From NCBI GenBank assembly GCA_025937835.1, contig JAICQO010000004.1, positions 1 through 64,000 of the forward strand: a DNA stretch of 64,000 bases, in the 5' to 3' direction. The notes under the pieces are model-generated. The model was not told the DNA's origin. It searched no databases and saw nothing but the letters and a program-made list of their open reading frames with translations. The number at the start of each line of letters is the position of its first letter. The stretch's first letter is position 1. This stretch comes from Polyangiaceae bacterium (lineage in GTDB: Bacteria > Myxococcota_A > Polyangia > Polyangiales > Polyangiaceae). Positions 9,559-19,363 of the stretch are shown piece after piece. The position numbers and the translations under genes were made by a program.

Positions 9559-11862
9559 ATGTCGAACGACCGCATCGTCCAGCCCTCTTTCTCGGTACCT
9601 CCACCCGGCACGGTGCCGCCCGGCTCGCTCCTCCCGCAGCGCCCCCCGGCCGGTCCCGAGGGCGAAGGGTTCACGACGTCGTTGCTCGGCGTCATCAATT
9701 GCCTGCGGAAGCACTGGTTGTTGTCGGGCGCGGTGTTTGCGCTCGTGATGGGCCTGACCGTCTTCGTCACGCTCGGCACGACGCCGATCTACGAGGCTAG
9801 GGCCACCGTGCTGTTCGACCCCGCCGTCGCGCGCCCGTTGGGCGAGCAAGTCCAAGCCGTCGTGACTTCGGACTCGAGCTCGTACCTGAGTAACAAGGAA
9901 TACTACAAAACGCAGCAGTGGACGATTCAGTCGATGCGCACCGTCAGCGATGTCGTGCGCCAGCTCGGACTGGACAAGGATCCCACGTTCCTCGATCCCG
10001 AGGTTCGGCAGCACGCGCAGAACGTCACGGTGGCGGCAGCGCAGCTATTGCTCGAGCGCCTCAGCGTCGACGCCATCCGTGACAGCCGCTTGATGAGCGT
10101 GAGCTACCGAGACCCGAACCCGCAACGGGCGCAGCGTGTGCTCTCGGTCTTGCTGGACAGCTACGTTCAACAAAACCTCGACGACGTCTCGGCCTCCACG
10201 ACTGCGGCCGCCGACTGGCTACGCGAGCAAACGACCGCGCTACGGGACGTGCTCGAGAAGAGCGAGCGCGCGCTGCACGACTATCGCAAGGACAAGAACA
10301 TCCTGTCGATCAGCCTGGACGACCAGTCGAACATGCTGCGCGGCGAGCTGCAGCAGCTGAGCCAGGCCTTGACCGAGGTCAAGACGCGACGCGAGAAGGT
10401 ATCCGCGCGGGTCCGGGCCCTCAAAGAAATCACGGCCGATGACCCGGAAAACCTGCCGGCCCTCGAGCTCATCGACAGCCCGGTGCTCCAGAAATTTCGC
10501 GAAGAGTTCGTGGTCGCGCGCCGCCTCGAGCTGGCCCTGCTCGGTCAGGGCAAATCCGACAACCACCCCGAGGTGAAGGCTGCTGCTGCCGTCTCGGCCA
10601 CCTCCCGCGAGGCATTGCTCGCCGAGGTCAAAAACATCCTGTCGGCGCACGAACGCGAGCTGAGCTCGATCGAACGGGAGCTGACCGGCCTGAGCAAGCT
10701 CTATCACGCTGCCGAGAAGCGCGCGCTGGACCTGAACCTGCTGGAGATCGAGTTCAACCGTCTCCGTCGCAACAAGGAGAACAACGAAAAGCTGTTCTCC
10801 CTGGTGATCGAGCGCTCGAAGGAGACCGACCTCACGCGCATGCTCAAGGTCAACAACATCCGGGTGGTGGATCGGCCGCTGTTGCCGGAAGAGCCGGTCT
10901 CGCCCAACGTGCCCCTGAACCTGGCCGCCGGCTTGGCGGGAGGTCTGCTGTTCGGGTTGATAGCCGCGATCGGGCGCGAGCGACTCGACCGCTCGATCAA
11001 GGTGCCCGACGACGTCGAGCAGGAGCTGGGCCTATCGTTCCTCGGCCTCTTGCCGCAGATCGACGCACAGGAAGCCAACGGCACCAAGTCGCGCCGGCGC
11101 GGGCGTCGCAAGGGGCCAGGCGAGCCCATCAAGCACCCCGAGCTCGCAGTGGCGATGCGGCCGAGCAGCGGCGTGGCCGAGGCCGCGCGCGCGATCCGTA
11201 CCAACATCGTATTCATGTCTCCGGACAGGCCGTTCCGGACCTTGCTCGTCACGAGCGCGGGCCCGTCGGAAGGCAAGACCACGGTCGCGTGCGCGCTGGC
11301 GACTACGATGGCGCAAGCGGGTCAGCGCGTCTTGCTCGTCGACTGCGATTTGCGGCGGCCGCGCATTCATCGGGTCTTCGGCGCCAGCATCGACGAAGGG
11401 GTGACGTCGGCGGTCGTCGAAAGCCGAGACGGCACGGCGCTGCCCGCGCGCAGCACCGAGATCCCGAATCTCTGGATCCTACCGAGCGGCCCCCTCCCAC
11501 CGAACCCGGCCGAGCTCCTGCAAAGCGATGCTTTCCAGAGAACGCTCGATCGCATCAAGGACGAGTTCGATCGGGTAATCATCGATAGCCCTCCGATCGT
11601 ACCGGTCACTGATGCCACGGTGCTGTCCACGCGCGTCGACGGCACGATCCTCGTCGTGAGGGCCGGTGTGACGACGCGGGAGTTTGCTCGGCGCGCCGTG
11701 CGCTCACTGCGGGACGTCGGCGGCCACAGCGTTGGCGCGGTCCTGAATGCGGTCGACCTGGAGAGCCGCTATTCGGGCTATTACCACTACTACTATTACC
11801 GCCGGGAGGGTTACGGCAGCGATCGGGAGCTTGCCGAGGCTTCCAAGGCCGCTGCTCCCTGA
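9559..11862 (+). CDS. Wzc-like polysaccharide copolymerase / bacterial tyrosine autokinase
   Basis: N-terminal Wzz-like domain, coiled coil, GSEGKTT-type P-loop (SAGPSEGKTTVACALAT), Walker A' VLLVDCDLRRPRIH, Walker B FDRVIIDSPP, C-terminal Tyr cluster YSGYYHYYYYRREGY. Confidence 0.93.
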   Translation: MSNDRIVQPSFSVPPPGTVPPGSLLPQRPPAGPEGEGFTTSLLGVINCLRKHWLLSGAVFALVMGLTVFVTLGTTPIYEARATVLFDPAVARPLGEQVQAVVTSDSSSYLSNKEYYKTQQWTIQSMRTVSDVVRQLGLDKDPTFLDPEVRQHAQNVTVAAAQLLLERLSVDAIRDSRLMSVSYRDPNPQRAQRVLSVLLDSYVQQNLDDVSASTTAAADWLREQTTALRDVLEKSERALHDYRKDKNILSISLDDQSNMLRGELQQLSQALTEVKTRREKVSARVRALKEITADDPENLPALELIDSPVLQKFREEFVVARRLELALLGQGKSDNHPEVKAAAAVSATSREALLAEVKNILSAHERELSSIERELTGLSKLYHAAEKRALDLNLLEIEFNRLRRNKENNEKLFSLVIERSKETDLTRMLKVNNIRVVDRPLLPEEPVSPNVPLNLAAGLAGGLLFGLIAAIGRERLDRSIKVPDDVEQELGLSFLGLLPQIDAQEANGTKSRRRGRRKGPGEPIKHPELAVAMRPSSGVAEAARAIRTNIVFMSPDRPFRTLLVTSAGPSEGKTTVACALATTMAQAGQRVLLVDCDLRRPRIHRVFGASIDEGVTSAVVESRDGTALPARSTEIPNLWILPSGPLPPNPAELLQSDAFQRTLDRIKDEFDRVIIDSPPIVPVTDATVLSTRVDGTILVVRAGVTTREFARRAVRSLRDVGGHSVGAVLNAVDLESRYSGYYHYYYYRREGYGSDRELAEASKAAAP

Positions 11863-11911
11863 ACGACGCGGCAGCGCGGCACGATAGGCGCAGAGGGGCA
11901 GACAGAGGTCG

Positions 11912-13693
11912 ATGGGATTTTTTGCGCGGCGGCTGGCTGGGGCCGTCACCCATTTTCAGGCGAGCGCTGTCGGCGTCTTGCTCCTGTTCGTGTTCGAGAC
12001 GCTTCACCTCGTCATCACGACGCCCGAGTTCCTGTCGTTGCTCGGCCCGGGCCTCTTCGCGGTGGCCGCCTGGTATGCGTCGATCTGGCTCGCGTCTTCG
12101 CTGCTCGCCGTGGCGCTGTTCGTCGATTCCCGGCGACGCAGCCTGACGAGCTCCGCGCTGTTGTACTTGCTCGTCTCGATAAAAGTTCTCGCGCAGGAGA
12201 CGACACTGCTCTGGCGCGCGCCTTGGATGGCGGTGTTTCTCTTCGTCTCGCTCGGCCTGTGGGGGGCGGTTTATTGGCTGAGCCGCCGGCTGCGCTCCGA
12301 CTTGGTATTCTGGGTCGCGCTGCTCGTCTATTCGAACTTCGTGCGGCTTTTGAAGCGGGCGTGGGGACTTCATCCGAACGTGTTGTCCACCACCGAGCTT
12401 CTCGGCTGCGCCGTGATGTTGGGTTTGGTCGGCACGGCAGCTCTAGTCGCGCTCCCCCTCGCTCTGCGCCGTCGAAGAGTGCGTTGGTACGGGATGTCGG
12501 CGCTGACACTGACGCTCGTCTGCGTGATCCTCGCCTGGAGCCACCCGGTCAAGACCAGTGAGCACCGGAAAGACAACGCCGCGCCAGATGTCTACGTCGT
12601 CTCGATCGATGCATTGCGCAAAGACGTCCTCGATCGGCTTTGCTCCGAAGAGTCCTCCGATACGCTCGGTCGGCTTTGCCGGACGAGCACCCACTACGAG
12701 AACGTGGTCGCGGACGGAATCTCTACGTACCAAGTGCTGGGCCGGAACCTGCGGACGAACGACGGATGCGAGGGCTCCCTGCCAGGTTTGCTGGCGCGCC
12801 GAGGTTACACCACGTTCATGTACCTTGGTCGCAAGCGCAAGCGACTCGACGGGGCCGAGTGCTTTACCAACTACTTCTCGGGAGGCTCGAGCGCCTTCGT
12901 GGACGGTTATGCCGCCCCTTCCGTGCTGAGACGCCTGTTGATGCACGACGCCGCCAACGTGCTGAGCAAGGTAGTGCCGACATCGGAGCTGCTCGCGCGC
13001 CTCGAGGCCGAGACACTCGCCAGCACCGCGCCCGTCTTCGCGTACCTGCACGTGCTGGACCTTCACGCGCCGTACGGCGGCGCCGCAAAGCCCGCGGACG
13101 ACCCGCACTGGTCCGCGGTGCGGACCTTCATAAGTGAGTGTTACGACCGCCGCTGTGAACAAGCGTTGATCGACCGCATGCGAGACGCCTACTTGGGTTC
13201 TCTGGCGGGTGTCCGGCGCCACCTCGATTTCGTTACCAGCGTCGCGGAGCGACGAAAGCGCCCGTACAAGATCATCCTGACCTCCGACCACGGCGAGCTG
13301 TTCGGGGAGTACGGGGGGGTCATGCACTCGAACGGCTTCGTGCCGGAGCTCCTATCGGTCCCGTTCTTGGTCTTCGACAGCACGGGTGCGAGCCCTGCGA
13401 CGGATCCCTGTGCGCTGATGCTCTCCAGCACTGCGCTGTCTGTCGCGCTCCAAGCGCCGATGCCCGGCCGGGCGGCGCCATTCGGCGTGGTGAACGTCGA
13501 GGGTACCCCGCTCGGACACGCCGTCATTTCTGCCGAGCTCGAGGAGCTCCAATACTTCGTGGCGGCCGGCATGCTGCGGGTGCTCGGCACGCCGAGAAAC
13601 GTGCACACCTCCCCGCAGGGCGTTCTGCGGTGGCCGATCCGGCCCTGCAGGCCCGGCCGCGACGGTGAGACGGCGCGGACCTTGCCAGAGTAG
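11912..13693 (+). CDS. Membrane protein with alkaline-phosphatase/sulfatase-superfamily domain (possible phosphotransferase)
   Basis: Several N-terminal TM helices then PDVYVVSIDALRKDVLDRL, YLHVLDLHAPYGG, IILTSDHGELFGEYGGVMHSNGF metal-site motifs. Confidence 0.75.
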   Translation: MGFFARRLAGAVTHFQASAVGVLLLFVFETLHLVITTPEFLSLLGPGLFAVAAWYASIWLASSLLAVALFVDSRRRSLTSSALLYLLVSIKVLAQETTLLWRAPWMAVFLFVSLGLWGAVYWLSRRLRSDLVFWVALLVYSNFVRLLKRAWGLHPNVLSTTELLGCAVMLGLVGTAALVALPLALRRRRVRWYGMSALTLTLVCVILAWSHPVKTSEHRKDNAAPDVYVVSIDALRKDVLDRLCSEESSDTLGRLCRTSTHYENVVADGISTYQVLGRNLRTNDGCEGSLPGLLARRGYTTFMYLGRKRKRLDGAECFTNYFSGGSSAFVDGYAAPSVLRRLLMHDAANVLSKVVPTSELLARLEAETLASTAPVFAYLHVLDLHAPYGGAAKPADDPHWSAVRTFISECYDRRCEQALIDRMRDAYLGSLAGVRRHLDFVTSVAERRKRPYKIILTSDHGELFGEYGGVMHSNGFVPELLSVPFLVFDSTGASPATDPCALMLSSTALSVALQAPMPGRAAPFGVVNVEGTPLGHAVISAELEELQYFVAAGMLRVLGTPRNVHTSPQGVLRWPIRPCRPGRDGETARTLPE

Positions 13694-13708
13694 GCTGAGC
13701 GTCACTTC

Positions 13709-14950
13709 ATGAAGGTATTGTTCGTCAATCAGTATTACCTGCCCGATCACTCGGCAACCGCGAGGTTGCTGGCGGATCTGGCCGAGGACTTGGCCCGTGA
13801 AGGCGAACACGTGCGCGTGCTCGCGAGCAGGGGCGGCTACGAGGGCGGCGCATGGCTTCCGCCGGAGGAAGTGATCGAGGGCGTTCGCGTGGAGCGCGTC
13901 CCCGCAACCAGCCTCGGGAAACGTCACCTCGCCGGCAGAGCGCTCGACTATGTGACGTTCCTGGGCCTCGCGGGGGCGGCGCTCGCTCGCAGCGCAGAGG
14001 TCGACCTGATCGTCTCCCTCACCACCCCGCCGATGCTTGGCCCCGTCAGTGTCTCAGTCGGACGGCTTCGGAAAACCCCCGTCGTTTCCTGGGTACAGGA
14101 CGTCTACCCCGATACGGCGATCGCACTCGGCTTCGTGCCCGGAAGCGGTGTCACGAGCACGACGCTGCGTCGTGCTGCGCGTTACTCCCACCAAAACGCA
14201 GCCGCAATCGCCGTGCTGTCCGAGCGCATGGGAGCCCGCTTGCGCGACCAGGGCGCGCCCGGCTCGAAGATCACGACGCTCTGGAATTGGGCCGATGGAA
14301 AGGTGATCCAGCCCAAGCCTCCGGAGTCGAGCGCCATGCGCGAGAGCTTGCGCGTGCCGCCGGATCACTTGCTCGTCATGTATAGCGGCAACTTCGGCCT
14401 ATCCCACGACCTGTCCACGCTCGTCGAAGCGGCTCGTGAGCTCGAGCGCCGCAGGGCACCGGTCACCTTTGCTTTCGTCGGCTCCGGAGCGCGACGGCCC
14501 GAAGCCGAGCGCTTGGCGGTCGGCTCGACCTCGATCCGCTTCGCGCCGTACCAGCCCTACTCGGCGCTCGGCGACAGTCTGACCGCAGCGGACATCCACC
14601 TCGTCTCGCTAAGAGAGGGGCTCGACGGCCTCGTTGAACCCTCGAAGCTTTACGGGATCCTGGCTGCGGGAAGGCCCACCCTGTTCCTGGGTCCGGACGC
14701 CGCGGAGCCGGCCCGAGTGATCCGCGAGCACGGTGTCGGTTGGGTCGCTCGGCCGGGAGACGTGACCGCGGTCGTCGAAGCGGTCGCCGCTGCGGCGAAC
14801 GATCGGGTGCGCGTGCGAGAGCTCGGAGCCCGAGCCCGGCTCGAGTTCACTCGTTGCTTCGATCGCCCCGTGGCCGCGCGGCGCTGGCATTCCTTCCTGC
14901 GGGACGTCGCGCAGCGAAGCCGCCTACCCTCGAGCGCGGGATCAGAGTGA
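13709..14950 (+). CDS. GT4-type glycosyltransferase (WcaI/WbuB-like)
   Basis: MKVLFVNQYYLPDHSATARLLADLAEDLAREGEHVRVLASRGGY; SWVQDVYPDTAIALG; MYSGNFGLSHDLSTLVEAA; EPSKLYGILAAGRPTLFLG. Confidence 0.88.
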   Translation: MKVLFVNQYYLPDHSATARLLADLAEDLAREGEHVRVLASRGGYEGGAWLPPEEVIEGVRVERVPATSLGKRHLAGRALDYVTFLGLAGAALARSAEVDLIVSLTTPPMLGPVSVSVGRLRKTPVVSWVQDVYPDTAIALGFVPGSGVTSTTLRRAARYSHQNAAAIAVLSERMGARLRDQGAPGSKITTLWNWADGKVIQPKPPESSAMRESLRVPPDHLLVMYSGNFGLSHDLSTLVEAARELERRRAPVTFAFVGSGARRPEAERLAVGSTSIRFAPYQPYSALGDSLTAADIHLVSLREGLDGLVEPSKLYGILAAGRPTLFLGPDAAEPARVIREHGVGWVARPGDVTAVVEAVAAAANDRVRVRELGARARLEFTRCFDRPVAARRWHSFLRDVAQRSRLPSSAGSE

Positions 14951-14981
14951 TTGACTTTGCGCGTCGCACCTCTAGGCTCCG

Positions 14982-15503
14982 ATGCGAAACTGCGGTGCCC
15001 GAGCCTCCCCGAGTACTCCGTTGCCCGTCGCCGACTCCAACGTGGCAGAAGCCACCCCTCTGAAGATCTGCGTGGTCGCGTCCTGTGGCGGTCATCTGAC
15101 GCAGGCTCGCTCGCTCGCGCCAGCCTACCGCGAATATCCACATTTTTTCGTGGTGACGCCGGAGATCGCGCTGCCGCCGGACATGGCCGGTAGGACTTAC
15201 TTCGTGAGCCACGCCGAGCGCGACTGGAAGCTCCTCTTGAATTTTTACGAGGCCTTTCGAATTCTGCGTCGTGAACGCCCGCACGTCATCCTGAGCACCG
15301 GCGCCGGCCTCGCCGTCCCCATCGCGCTGGTGGGCCGCGTGCTGTGGGGTTGCGAGATCGTGTACGTCGAGAGCCTGAGTCGGATCGTGAGTCCGTCTCT
15401 GACTGCACGGATCATGTATTACCTCGCAGACGACTTCTTTTTTCAGTGGAAGCCGCTGGCGAAGTTCTTTCCTCGCGGGAAGCTCGGCGGGCCGCTGCTG
15501 TGA
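14982..15503 (+). CDS. Alg14/PssD-like membrane-anchor subunit of a split UDP-sugar glycosyltransferase
   Basis: KICVVASCGGHLTQARSLAPAY; ILSTGAGLAVPIALVGRVLWGCEIVYVESLSRIVSPSLTARIMYYLADDFFFQWKPLAKFFP. Confidence 0.82.
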   Translation: MRNCGARASPSTPLPVADSNVAEATPLKICVVASCGGHLTQARSLAPAYREYPHFFVVTPEIALPPDMAGRTYFVSHAERDWKLLLNFYEAFRILRRERPHVILSTGAGLAVPIALVGRVLWGCEIVYVESLSRIVSPSLTARIMYYLADDFFFQWKPLAKFFPRGKLGGPLL

Positions 15504-16006
15504 GCACGTTCGTCACCGTCGGCAACCCGACCCAGGCGTTTCGTCGCTTGCTCGACGCGGTCGTCGAGGTTCGCGCCGACTTGCCCGCACCGATCACCGT
15601 CCAGCACGGCAGCACCCCGTTTTCGGCGGACGGCTGCATGGCGCGGGACTACGTGGGCCGCGAAGAATTCGGAGACCTGCTGGTCTCTTCGAGCATCTTC
15701 ATCGCCCACGCGGGCGCCGGTTGCTTGCTCGAGGCGATTCGCGCTGGAAAGCTACCGATCGTCATGGCTCGGCTCCGCAGGTACCAAGAGCACATCGACG
15801 ATCACCAGCTGCAGCTCAGCGCCGCGCTAGAGGACGAAGGCAGAGTGATCGTGGTCTCCAACGCCGCCGAGCTCCGCGCAGCCATCCCGCTCGCTCTTCG
15901 TCATCAGCACGCGCCAACGCCTTCCGCCGCGGAGCCGCCCCTGGTCGGCATGGTGCGGGACGTGCTTCGCTCCGCCGAGGGCCGATTGCGCTCACGCAGT
16001 CACTGA
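15500..16006 (+). CDS. Alg13/PssE-like catalytic subunit (GT28 C-terminal domain)
   Basis: GTG start overlaps the previous TGA (GTGA); STFVTVGNPTQAFRRLLDAVVEV; SIFIAHAGAGCLLEAIRAGKLPIVMARLRRYQEHIDDHQ. Confidence 0.82.
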   Translation: MSTFVTVGNPTQAFRRLLDAVVEVRADLPAPITVQHGSTPFSADGCMARDYVGREEFGDLLVSSSIFIAHAGAGCLLEAIRAGKLPIVMARLRRYQEHIDDHQLQLSAALEDEGRVIVVSNAAELRAAIPLALRHQHAPTPSAAEPPLVGMVRDVLRSAEGRLRSRSH

Positions 16007-16021
16007 ATTTCCGGGATTGAC

Positions 16022-16789
16022 ATGGATACGGCGCTGAATCCGCACCAACAGACCCAGGAACTCCAGTACGGTTTTCCTTATCATTATCTCGACGTCGGCT
16101 CGGATCACCACCGGTGGGTGATCGCGATCGAGTATTTGAGCCTACTCAGCCGGGTGAAGCGCGAGCTCGCACCGTTTCACGGTCAGTCCATCCTCGACGC
16201 AGGCTGCGGGGACGGCAGGTTCTGCTTCGAGCTCCGCTCCGAACGCGCGGAGGTAACCGGAGTGGACTACTCGGAGCGGGCGCTGGCGTTCGCGCGCGCA
16301 TTCAACCCCGGCGTGCAGTTCCACTGCCAGCCGCTGCATACCCTCGAGCTCGGGCGTGATTTCGATGCGATCGCCCTGATCGAAGTGATAGAGCACATCC
16401 CGCCGGCGCTGCTACCCGCGGTGACGGAGCGGATTGCGCGCCACCTGAGCGCGAACGGACGCCTCGTGGTCACGGTGCCTTCCAAGAACCTGGCGCTTTC
16501 TCCCAAGCACGAGCAGCATTTCGACGAAGCCTCCTTGCGAGCGGTGCTCGAACCGCGATTCGAGGTGGAGTCTCTGACGGGCTACGCACGCACGGGCTGG
16601 GAGCGGCAGCTCTACCTGCTACTGCGTCAAGTGGGCGCGCTGCTCTACCCACCGAGCGTGGTGTTCCCCAAGCTACGCCGCTACTTCCAGCTCGTCTCCG
16701 AGTTTTACGAGCGCTTTGGCGCCTCCGGCCCGCCCGGAGTCTGCCGCGGTTTGATCGCCGTCTGCCGCAAGCGCTCTCCCGCCGAGTGA
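16022..16789 (+). CDS. Class I SAM-dependent methyltransferase
   Basis: ILDAGCGDGRFCFELRSERAEVTGVDYSERALAFARAF; LIEVIEHIP. Confidence 0.85.
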   Translation: MDTALNPHQQTQELQYGFPYHYLDVGSDHHRWVIAIEYLSLLSRVKRELAPFHGQSILDAGCGDGRFCFELRSERAEVTGVDYSERALAFARAFNPGVQFHCQPLHTLELGRDFDAIALIEVIEHIPPALLPAVTERIARHLSANGRLVVTVPSKNLALSPKHEQHFDEASLRAVLEPRFEVESLTGYARTGWERQLYLLLRQVGALLYPPSVVFPKLRRYFQLVSEFYERFGASGPPGVCRGLIAVCRKRSPAE

Positions 16790-16796
16790 GCCGCGC

Positions 16797-17960
16797 GTGC
16801 ACCTCGTCGTCATTACCGCCAACATCTCCCGCTTCGGCGGGGGCCCGTTCGAATCAGTGAGACGCCTCTCGCAGACCCTTTCGCGAGCCGAAGGCGTGGA
16901 CGTCACGGTGCTCGGCCTCAGTCGCGGCGCCGAACGGGAGGACATCGAAGCCTGGGCCCCCCTCGATCTCGTCGCGTGTCCCGTGCTCGCCTTCCCCACG
17001 TTCAAGTTCGCTCCGGCGCTGGATGTGGCCCTCTCTCGCGCAGCTCCCGACATCGTGCATCGCCACGGCCTCTGGAGCTACCCGTCGGTGGCAACGCGAA
17101 AATGGCACGGCGCCACCGGCAAACCGTACGTCATCTCTCCTCGGGGCATGCTCGACGACTGGGCAATCAAGAACTCGCGTTGGAAAAAACAGATCGCCCG
17201 CCTGCTCTACGAGCGCCGGCATCTCTCGAGCGCCGCCTGCTTGCACGCCCTGTCTGAAGCCGAGTATGCAGCCATCCGGCGGCGGGGGCTGCGAAATCCC
17301 GTTTGCGTCGTGCCGAACGCGGTCGATATGCCGGGGGATTCGCCGGGAATTCCCGCGCCCTGGGCGACGACGGGCCAAACTCGAAAGCGCGTTCTGTTGT
17401 TCCTGGGCCGCGTGCACCCCAAGAAGGGAGTCATCGAGCTGCTCGAGGCGTGGCAACGGCTGCAGCGACATCACGCGCGTGCACGGGATTGGCAGCTCGC
17501 GGTGGTAGGCTGGGAGGACGGCTCGCACGGGATCCGCTCGCTCGCGGCTGCTCGCGAGCCGAGCGTGTCGTGGCTCGGACCCGTGTTTGGCGCGGAAAAA
17601 CACGCCTGCTTCACCGCCGCCGATGCCTTCATCCTGCCCTCCTTCAGTGAAGGGGTACCGATGGCCGTGCTCGAAGCCTGGTCGCACGGCGTCCCGACCC
17701 TAATCACGCGAGCCTGCAACCTCCCCGAGGGGTTCGAGGCGGGGGCAGCCGTCGAAATCGCACCCGATAGCGACAGTATCGAAGCCGAGTTGAAACGCCT
17801 GTTCGAGATGCCGCCGGAGCGCCTCGCCGCGATCGGGGCGGCAGCGCGCGAGCTCGCGCGCAGTCGTTTCGGGTGGCCAGCGATCGCCGAGCGCATGCTC
17901 GCGGTCTATCGCTGGCTCCTCGAAGGCGGCCAGGTTCCCCCGGACGTGCGTATCGGCTGA
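16797..17960 (+). CDS. GT4-type glycosyltransferase
   Basis: ISPRGMLDDWAIKNSRWKK; VLLFLGRVHPKKGVIELLEAW; FILPSFSEGVPMAVLEAWSHGVPTLIT. Confidence 0.9.
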   Translation: MHLVVITANISRFGGGPFESVRRLSQTLSRAEGVDVTVLGLSRGAEREDIEAWAPLDLVACPVLAFPTFKFAPALDVALSRAAPDIVHRHGLWSYPSVATRKWHGATGKPYVISPRGMLDDWAIKNSRWKKQIARLLYERRHLSSAACLHALSEAEYAAIRRRGLRNPVCVVPNAVDMPGDSPGIPAPWATTGQTRKRVLLFLGRVHPKKGVIELLEAWQRLQRHHARARDWQLAVVGWEDGSHGIRSLAAAREPSVSWLGPVFGAEKHACFTAADAFILPSFSEGVPMAVLEAWSHGVPTLITRACNLPEGFEAGAAVEIAPDSDSIEAELKRLFEMPPERLAAIGAAARELARSRFGWPAIAERMLAVYRWLLEGGQVPPDVRIG

Positions 17961-18011
17961 TGGCTTGGTACGAAGCTCGGCGCGGCTCGCCTTGCCCCGC
18001 TTCCCTATGAG

Positions 18012-18758
18012 ATGCGACACTGCTCGGCAAAAAGTGGCAAAAAGGACGCAATGATTTTCGGAAAGGTGCAGCGCGTGGTGCGCAAGGTCTTGCCGGCGCC
18101 GGCCGCCGAGTTGGTGCGCGCCACCTCGACCGCGCTCCTGACTCCTATCTTCTTCAGCTGGTCGAACGGCCACTTCGTGAGCTCGCTCAGTCGCAAGGCC
18201 CTCGACGGCCGCGGCAACGCCGTGCCTTGGTACACCTATCCCGCGATCGAGCTGCTCAAGTCCAAGGACTTCTCGGGGCGAAACGTGCTCGAGTTCGGCG
18301 CCGGCCAATCCACGATCTGGTGGTCGCAGCGCGCCCGTTCCGTGGTCAGCCTGGATGCGAACCTGGAGTGGTATCAGCGGGTCAAGGCAGCGGCGCCAAA
18401 AAACGTCGAGCTCCACCACGCGGACCGCGAGCTCCGTGTTTTCGACTTCTCGAAGATCGCTTCCCGCTCGTTCGATGTCGTGATCGTGGACGGGCTGAAC
18501 CGCTATCGCGCCGCGGAGCTCGGAGAGAGCGTGCTTGCAGCGGATGGCTGCCTCGTGGTCGACAACTCCGACACGTACGCCGGCAGCAGCGGGGACTATC
18601 CGATCACGACCCGCCTCAGGAACCTCGGCTACTCGCGGGTCGACTTCTACGGGCACGCGCCCGGCGTGATCTTGCCGCACTGCACGTCGTTCTTCTTCAA
18701 GGGCGACTGTTTCTTGTTCCAGGGACAAGAGAGCCCGCGTGTGCTCACCGCCAGTTGA
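18012..18758 (+). CDS. SAM-dependent methyltransferase-like protein
   Basis: NVLEFGAGQSTIWWSQRARSVVSLDANLEWYQRV; SFDVVIVDGLNRYRAAELGESVLAADGCLVVDNSD. Confidence 0.7.
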   Translation: MRHCSAKSGKKDAMIFGKVQRVVRKVLPAPAAELVRATSTALLTPIFFSWSNGHFVSSLSRKALDGRGNAVPWYTYPAIELLKSKDFSGRNVLEFGAGQSTIWWSQRARSVVSLDANLEWYQRVKAAAPKNVELHHADRELRVFDFSKIASRSFDVVIVDGLNRYRAAELGESVLAADGCLVVDNSDTYAGSSGDYPITTRLRNLGYSRVDFYGHAPGVILPHCTSFFFKGDCFLFQGQESPRVLTAS

Positions 18759-19362
18759 GGTTCAGAGGTTGGCGTCACGACCGTCGCTGAACGTCGCCGC
18801 GGCCCGAAGGGCCCGGAACTGGACCCGGCGAGAACTCGTGGGTCGGGCGCTGTGGGCACTGGCGTGGCCTTTTTTTCGGCTCACGCCTCGCCCATTTTTC
18901 TGGGGCTGGCGCGCGTTCCTGTTGCGCTGCTTCGGTGCGCGGGTCGGCCGCAACGTGAACATCTGCCCGAGCGTCCGCATCGCGATCCCGTGGAACCTCG
19001 AGATCGGTGACTATAGCGCGCTCGGCGACGGCGTCTGGGTTTACAACCTGGGGCGGATCACGATCGGTCGCCAGGCGACGGTCTCGCAACGGGCTCACCT
19101 GTGCGCAGGCACCCACGATTACGAGAGCCCGACGCGCGAGCTCCGGAAAGTTCCGATCTCCATCGGTGACATGGCCTGGATTTGCACCGAGGCTTACCTC
19201 GGACCCGGCGTGACCGTCGGCGAAGGCGCGGTGGTCGGTGCGCGCGCGGTGGCTACCAAAGACGTCGAGCCCTGGAGCGTCGTGGCCGGGAACCCGTGCA
19301 AGTTCGTGAAGACCCGCCGCGTGCGCGAGCAACCAGCTGCTGGACTAGAGAGCCGGAGCTGA
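18739..19362 (+). CDS. WcaF-like hexapeptide-repeat acetyltransferase (start may be TTG 18769)
   Basis: FGARVGRNVNICPSVRIAIPWNLEIGDYSALGDGVWVYNLGRITIGRQATVSQRAHLCAGTHDYESP; PGVTVGEGAVVGARAVATKDVEPWSVVAGNPCKFVKTR. Confidence 0.92.
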   Translation: MCSPPVEVQRLASRPSLNVAAARRARNWTRRELVGRALWALAWPFFRLTPRPFFWGWRAFLLRCFGARVGRNVNICPSVRIAIPWNLEIGDYSALGDGVWVYNLGRITIGRQATVSQRAHLCAGTHDYESPTRELRKVPISIGDMAWICTEAYLGPGVTVGEGAVVGARAVATKDVEPWSVVAGNPCKFVKTRRVREQPAAGLESRS

Positions 19363-19363
19363 C

